From an uncultured Methanobrevibacter sp. (GTDB lineage: Archaea; Methanobacteriota; Methanobacteria; Methanobacteriales; Methanobacteriaceae): a DNA stretch of 64,000 nucleotides. Below, in pieces: positions 62,001-64,000 of the stretch. Position 1 is the stretch's first letter. Every line of letters starts with the position of its first letter. A program made the translations under genes and the position numbers. The notes beneath the pieces were generated by a model. That model searched no databases. It worked only from the letters and a program-made list of their open reading frames with translations, and was not told the DNA's origin. The stretch is from contig NZ_OMWD01000012.1 in NCBI RefSeq assembly GCF_900314695.1, forward strand, positions 1 through 64,000. Direction: 5' to 3'.

Positions 62001-63409
62001 GAGGAGATTAGTGAGTTTATTAACTTTAAGTTACCTTTCTGGTGGAAATAAGATCCAATTAGGCTTGATGAATTTGTTATAGTCAGATTATTGAATGTTG
62101 AATCACAATTGCTAATGAATATTCCTGCTCCATATTTTGATTTAGCATTAACTATTGATAAATTAAATCCATTGAATGAATCTGAATCACTACAGTATAT
62201 TGCTCCGCCTTTTGATGTTGAAGAGCAATTGATAAACTCAGTTGAGGTGATGTTTATTTGAGACGGATCCTTGAATAAATTTTCAAATAATATTGCCCCT
62301 CCCTTATCGGCTTGGGAATTATAAAATTTACAATCGTTGATATTGATGTTTCCACAGGAGATATAAATGGATCCTCCAGTTTGCTTTGCTTTTGAATCAT
62401 AAAAGGTACAATTGTCAACAGTGAAATTTAAAAGGTCGTAAGTTGTATAATATATTGCTCCGCCCCTTTTTCCGGCAGAATTGTTTATAAATTCACAATT
62501 GGATATGTAAAGATTCCCCCTATTTGTATAGACGGACCCATAACTAGTTGTGCCCGTATTGTTAATGAATTCACAACCGTCAATTGAAATGTCGCCCCTA
62601 TTTGCACGAATACACGGGGTGCTTTTTGCGGTATTGTTCACGAATTTGGAATCGGTTATATTGATTGATGATCTTTCGCATGTCACTACTCCTGAAGGAG
62701 ATCCCACTTTGTTGTTGATAAATTCGCAGTTGGAAATGTTGAGGTTTGATTTTTCGGCATAAATTATTCCATAAGTTATATATTCATCTGATTTGGCATT
62801 TTCGTTGTCAATGATTTTTGAGTCTTTAATATTCACTGTGCTGTAATATACTTCTAAGATGCCTGCATCTAAAATGGTGTTATTGTAAAATGTACAATTC
62901 ACCAGATTTATATTGCTGCTGCCACTATAGTCGTTGTAAATCATTCCAGTTGGGAAGTCTTCAGAATACTTATATTTGAAATCTTTGAAAATGACATTCG
63001 ATGAGGTCAGGTTTTTGGGAGCGTAGATTTTGATGTTTTTCAAGGTAAGATTGTTGAATGATACAAATTCGGTTATATTGATAGTACTTCCGTTACCGTT
63101 GATAATAGTTTTTGATGTGTCTTCACCAATAAATGTAATGTTTCGGTGTTCATATTCCTGTTTGTAGTCATATTCTCCATTTTTTAAGTAAATGCTTGAA
63201 TCATTTTTAAGGTCATCGTCTGTCAATTCTTTATGTGGACTGTCAACAGATAAAATGTCAACATTTTCATTTAGAGGATTATTGTTAGAAATTGTATTTC
63301 CTATATCTATTTCAATTAAATCAGTATTATTATCGCTTGCACTTGTCGCAGGGATAATAAACAATAAGAATATTAGAATTATTATAATAAAATATTTATT
63401 TTTTAACAT
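59039..63409 (-). CDS. Giant adhesin-like protein with papain-family protease domain
   Basis: Secreted protein (1456 aa). Signal peptide (FIIIILIFLLFIIPATSAS), then a right-handed beta-helix (about residues 80-555) built of repeats like ISNCEFINNSAGKRGGAIYY. A complete C1 papain domain follows at about 570-790, with Q582, C588 (EGNCWAF), H724 (NHEIVIVGWN) and N750 (CKNSWGSEWG). A second beta-helix segment lies at about 1000-1150 (NASYGGAIFWDSGTEGK). Ig-like beta domains and a Lys-rich repeat tail (KVKGKTYTAKTNSKGKATF) end the protein. It is probably wall-attached. The last 43 bases overlap an accidental plus-strand frame. Confidence 0.92.
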   Translation of the reverse strand: MLKNKYFIIIILIFLLFIIPATSASDNNTDLIEIDIGNTISNNNPLNENVDILSVDSPHKELTDDDLKNDSSIYLKNGEYDYKQEYEHRNITFIGEDTSKTIINGNGSTINITEFVSFNNLTLKNIKIYAPKNLTSSNVIFKDFKYKYSEDFPTGMIYNDYSGSSNINLVNCTFYNNTILDAGILEVYYSTVNIKDSKIIDNENAKSDEYITYGIIYAEKSNLNISNCEFINNKVGSPSGVVTCERSSINITDSKFVNNTAKSTPCIRANRGDISIDGCEFINNTGTTSYGSVYTNRGNLYISNCEFINNSAGKRGGAIYYTTYDLLNFTVDNCTFYDSKAKQTGGSIYISCGNININDCKFYNSQADKGGAILFENLFKDPSQINITSTEFINCSSTSKGGAIYCSDSDSFNGFNLSIVNAKSKYGAGIFISNCDSTFNNLTITNSSSLIGSYFHQKGNLKLINSLISSNTGNFGSAIYLTDMHNVLIENNTFKNNNASGYGSAIYIVSKSTQDFSKNNYENNSAKENKTIYVNYISYDMDNLIIISRNYTFFIGNYTDADYIPQYYNLADLNQTTSVKDQMDEGNCWAFAAIGGLESNVLKSHNLLLDLSENNMKNIASNTSPFGWIYEPNYGGFPYTHIGYLVSWLGPVLEEDDPYIEISRYSNLFDSVLHVQNILNIKRDNFTDNDEIKKAIMKYGGVVSAIYSTNSIKQYYNESIYSNHEIVIVGWNDTMEIPNAPGLGAWICKNSWGSEWGEDGYFYVSYYDTSCPSKLDFLGTSVIIFNSTIKYEKNYQYDQAQTDFINTPNDTVWYKNRFNATNNELLAGASTYFKEDSFWNLSVYVNNALKLSKSGFSKSGYWTIELGKVIPLEIGDVFEIEFQINHKNASVPICEGRLYVNKFYSENTSFISFDSANWTDLYDYNWNNEEENALQVACIKAFTVLNNETFTMLSHQIENHENYLELTNDYAYTDIDAEFINGIVIAKDNFTIDGKGHTIDGAGLARIFNITANNVTLKNINFINGNASYGGAIFWDSGTEGKIIESTFKNNHVIGRGGAIEIVNASNCKIIDCTFDNNSATTYGGAIDTLNSTLTITDSIFEQNSATYGGAIHNDGETNINNTKFTENNATEGKSIKTERDMAISNSEFISNGENCIDVNPGAKITLNNVTSDVPLVNDTISMKILEAKDVVYGTDVNIKVQVKSSAISPLNGGKVVVNVNGVEYDEDVKDGIATLVIPKLNAGTYNANVTYIDNNMSRAQIPVNFTVNKKDITINAKNAAYVINYGRTYKVIFKNVNNGVKVTFTLNGKKIGTATIKNGVTSIKLTAKILKTAKAGKKNMVIKIENNNYNPISKTVKITINKEKTKITAKAKTFKRTAKTKKYTITLKNSKNKAMKKAKVTLKVKGKTYTAKTNSKGKATFITKITKKGTYKAVIKYKGNNYYKKATKNIKIKIK

Positions 63410-63486
63410 AATTCATTTCCCTTAATGTTATGTAGTCATTATTAATATTTTTAGCTCGTTGTCAAGTGATTTTCTGTTGTTTTTAC

Positions 63487-64000
63487 TTAAAAATTTTTTT
63501 CAACTAAAAATGCAATATGGTCTTTTTCGTATGGTTCCAATTTTACTTTTTCAATGACCTTAAAACCTTTTTCTTTCAATTTCTTCTCTTGTTCCTTAAA
63601 AATCTTTTTAGGTTTTTGCACTACATCAATACTTCTGGCTTTAATCATTAAAAGGCCAACACCATCATCCTTTGCAAATAAATTCATATTCTTCATAAAT
63701 AATTCGCTTTGTGTTGGTTGGGCAACATCACAGTATACCAAGTCACTTTTTTCAACTAAGTTCATATATCCTTTGGGTTTGGTTGCATCACCTAAAATTG
63801 GGGCAATATTGAGTCTCTGATGTGAAAGCCGAACTAATTTTTTAGCTGTTGTTGGTGAAAATTCAACTGCATACACTCTTCCATTGATTACGATATCCGA
63901 AATATGTGAAACTGTTGTTCCAGTTGATGCACCTAAGTATAGAACTTTTGAAGTGTCTAAAAGCTCCAGATTTTCCAATCCATTTAAAAGAGCAGCTGCT
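63487..64000 (-). CDS. flpA: Fibrillarin-like rRNA/tRNA 2'-O-methyltransferase, 5' end beyond window
   Basis: Catalytic subunit of the archaeal C/D-box RNP. About 171 residues are visible, from AALLNGLENLELLD to the stop at 63487. SAM-binding motif VLYLGASTGTTVSHISDIV, then VYAVEFSPTTAKKL, ILGDATKP, LVYCDVAQPTQSELF and LLMIKARSIDV with the catalytic Lys. The first 50-60 residues lie off the right edge; a TTG at 63978 is internal, not the start. Its guide-RNA partner type includes the tRNA-Trp intron in this window. Confidence 0.95.
   Translation of the reverse strand, partial: AAALLNGLENLELLDTSKVLYLGASTGTTVSHISDIVINGRVYAVEFSPTTAKKLVRLSHQRLNIAPILGDATKPKGYMNLVEKSDLVYCDVAQPTQSELFMKNMNLFAKDDGVGLLMIKARSIDVVQKPKKIFKEQEKKLKEKGFKVIEKVKLEPYEKDHIAFLVEKNF

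Overview
The window is a low-GC, gene-dense piece of chromosome from a hydrogenotrophic methanogen of the Methanobacteriales, most likely a Methanobrevibacter or close relative. The evidence is a complete 17-gene energy-converting hydrogenase B (Ehb) operon in ehbA-Q order, formyltransferase (ftr) of methanogenesis, an archaeosine-type queD/queE pair, an intron-containing tRNA-Trp with an embedded C/D-box RNA, archaeal TATA promoters, and two large adhesin-like surface proteins of the kind seen in pseudomurein-walled methanogens. No insertion sequence, CRISPR array, rRNA or prophage was seen.

Layout. 1-2.8 kb: heat-shock genes grpE-dnaK (dnaK runs off the left edge), divergent from an HSR1/ArsR-like regulator, with two operator palindromes between them. 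2.8-5.9 kb: hypF (broken by a frameshift) and larB. 6.0-10.7 kb: a leftward cassette for a surface glycopolymer resembling bacterial teichoic-acid export (permease, ATPase, small membrane protein, glycosyltransferase fused to a glycerophosphotransferase). 10.7-14.4 kb: hisE, a CBS/ParB protein, gatB and a radical SAM protein with an odd cysteine spacing. 14.5-15.8 kb: six tRNA genes with hjc. 15.8-22.1 kb: metallo-hydrolase, TrkH/TrkA potassium uptake, a lipid-flippase-like protein, ftr (broken), and a potassium channel. 22.1-34.3 kb: nnr, sfsA, sir2, a transglutaminase-type surface protein, argG, a helicase, small hypothetical genes and an ACR3-like transporter. 34.5-44.4 kb: the ehb operon. 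44.4-50.3 kb: a solo Cas4-like protein, an NSS transporter, a candidate small gene, a nucleotidyltransferase and a membrane acyltransferase. 50.9-57.9 kb: DUF366-queD-queE, two tetra-CBS proteins, pheA (apparent ATT start), two envelope proteins, coaC/coaB. 59-64 kb: a 1456-residue adhesin carrying a papain protease, and fibrillarin.

How the genes fit together. Ehb couples ion flux to ferredoxin reduction for anabolism; hypF and perhaps larB belong to nickel-enzyme maturation; ftr is the second step of CO2 reduction. The surface cassette and the two adhesins point to a heavily decorated cell wall.

Points of most interest: (1) paired TAAC-N5-GTTA operators between grpE and its likely regulator; (2) a candidate small RNA at about 28.95-29.07 kb whose TATA box overlaps a perfect 24-bp palindrome, with a near-copy upstream of the ACR3-like gene; (3) three normally indispensable genes (hypF, ftr, coaBC) with broken reading frames, either sequence errors or real lesions; (4) pheA, and possibly gatB, starting at ATT codons; (5) several noncoding inverted-repeat elements. 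All family assignments are from reading the sequence without database searches.
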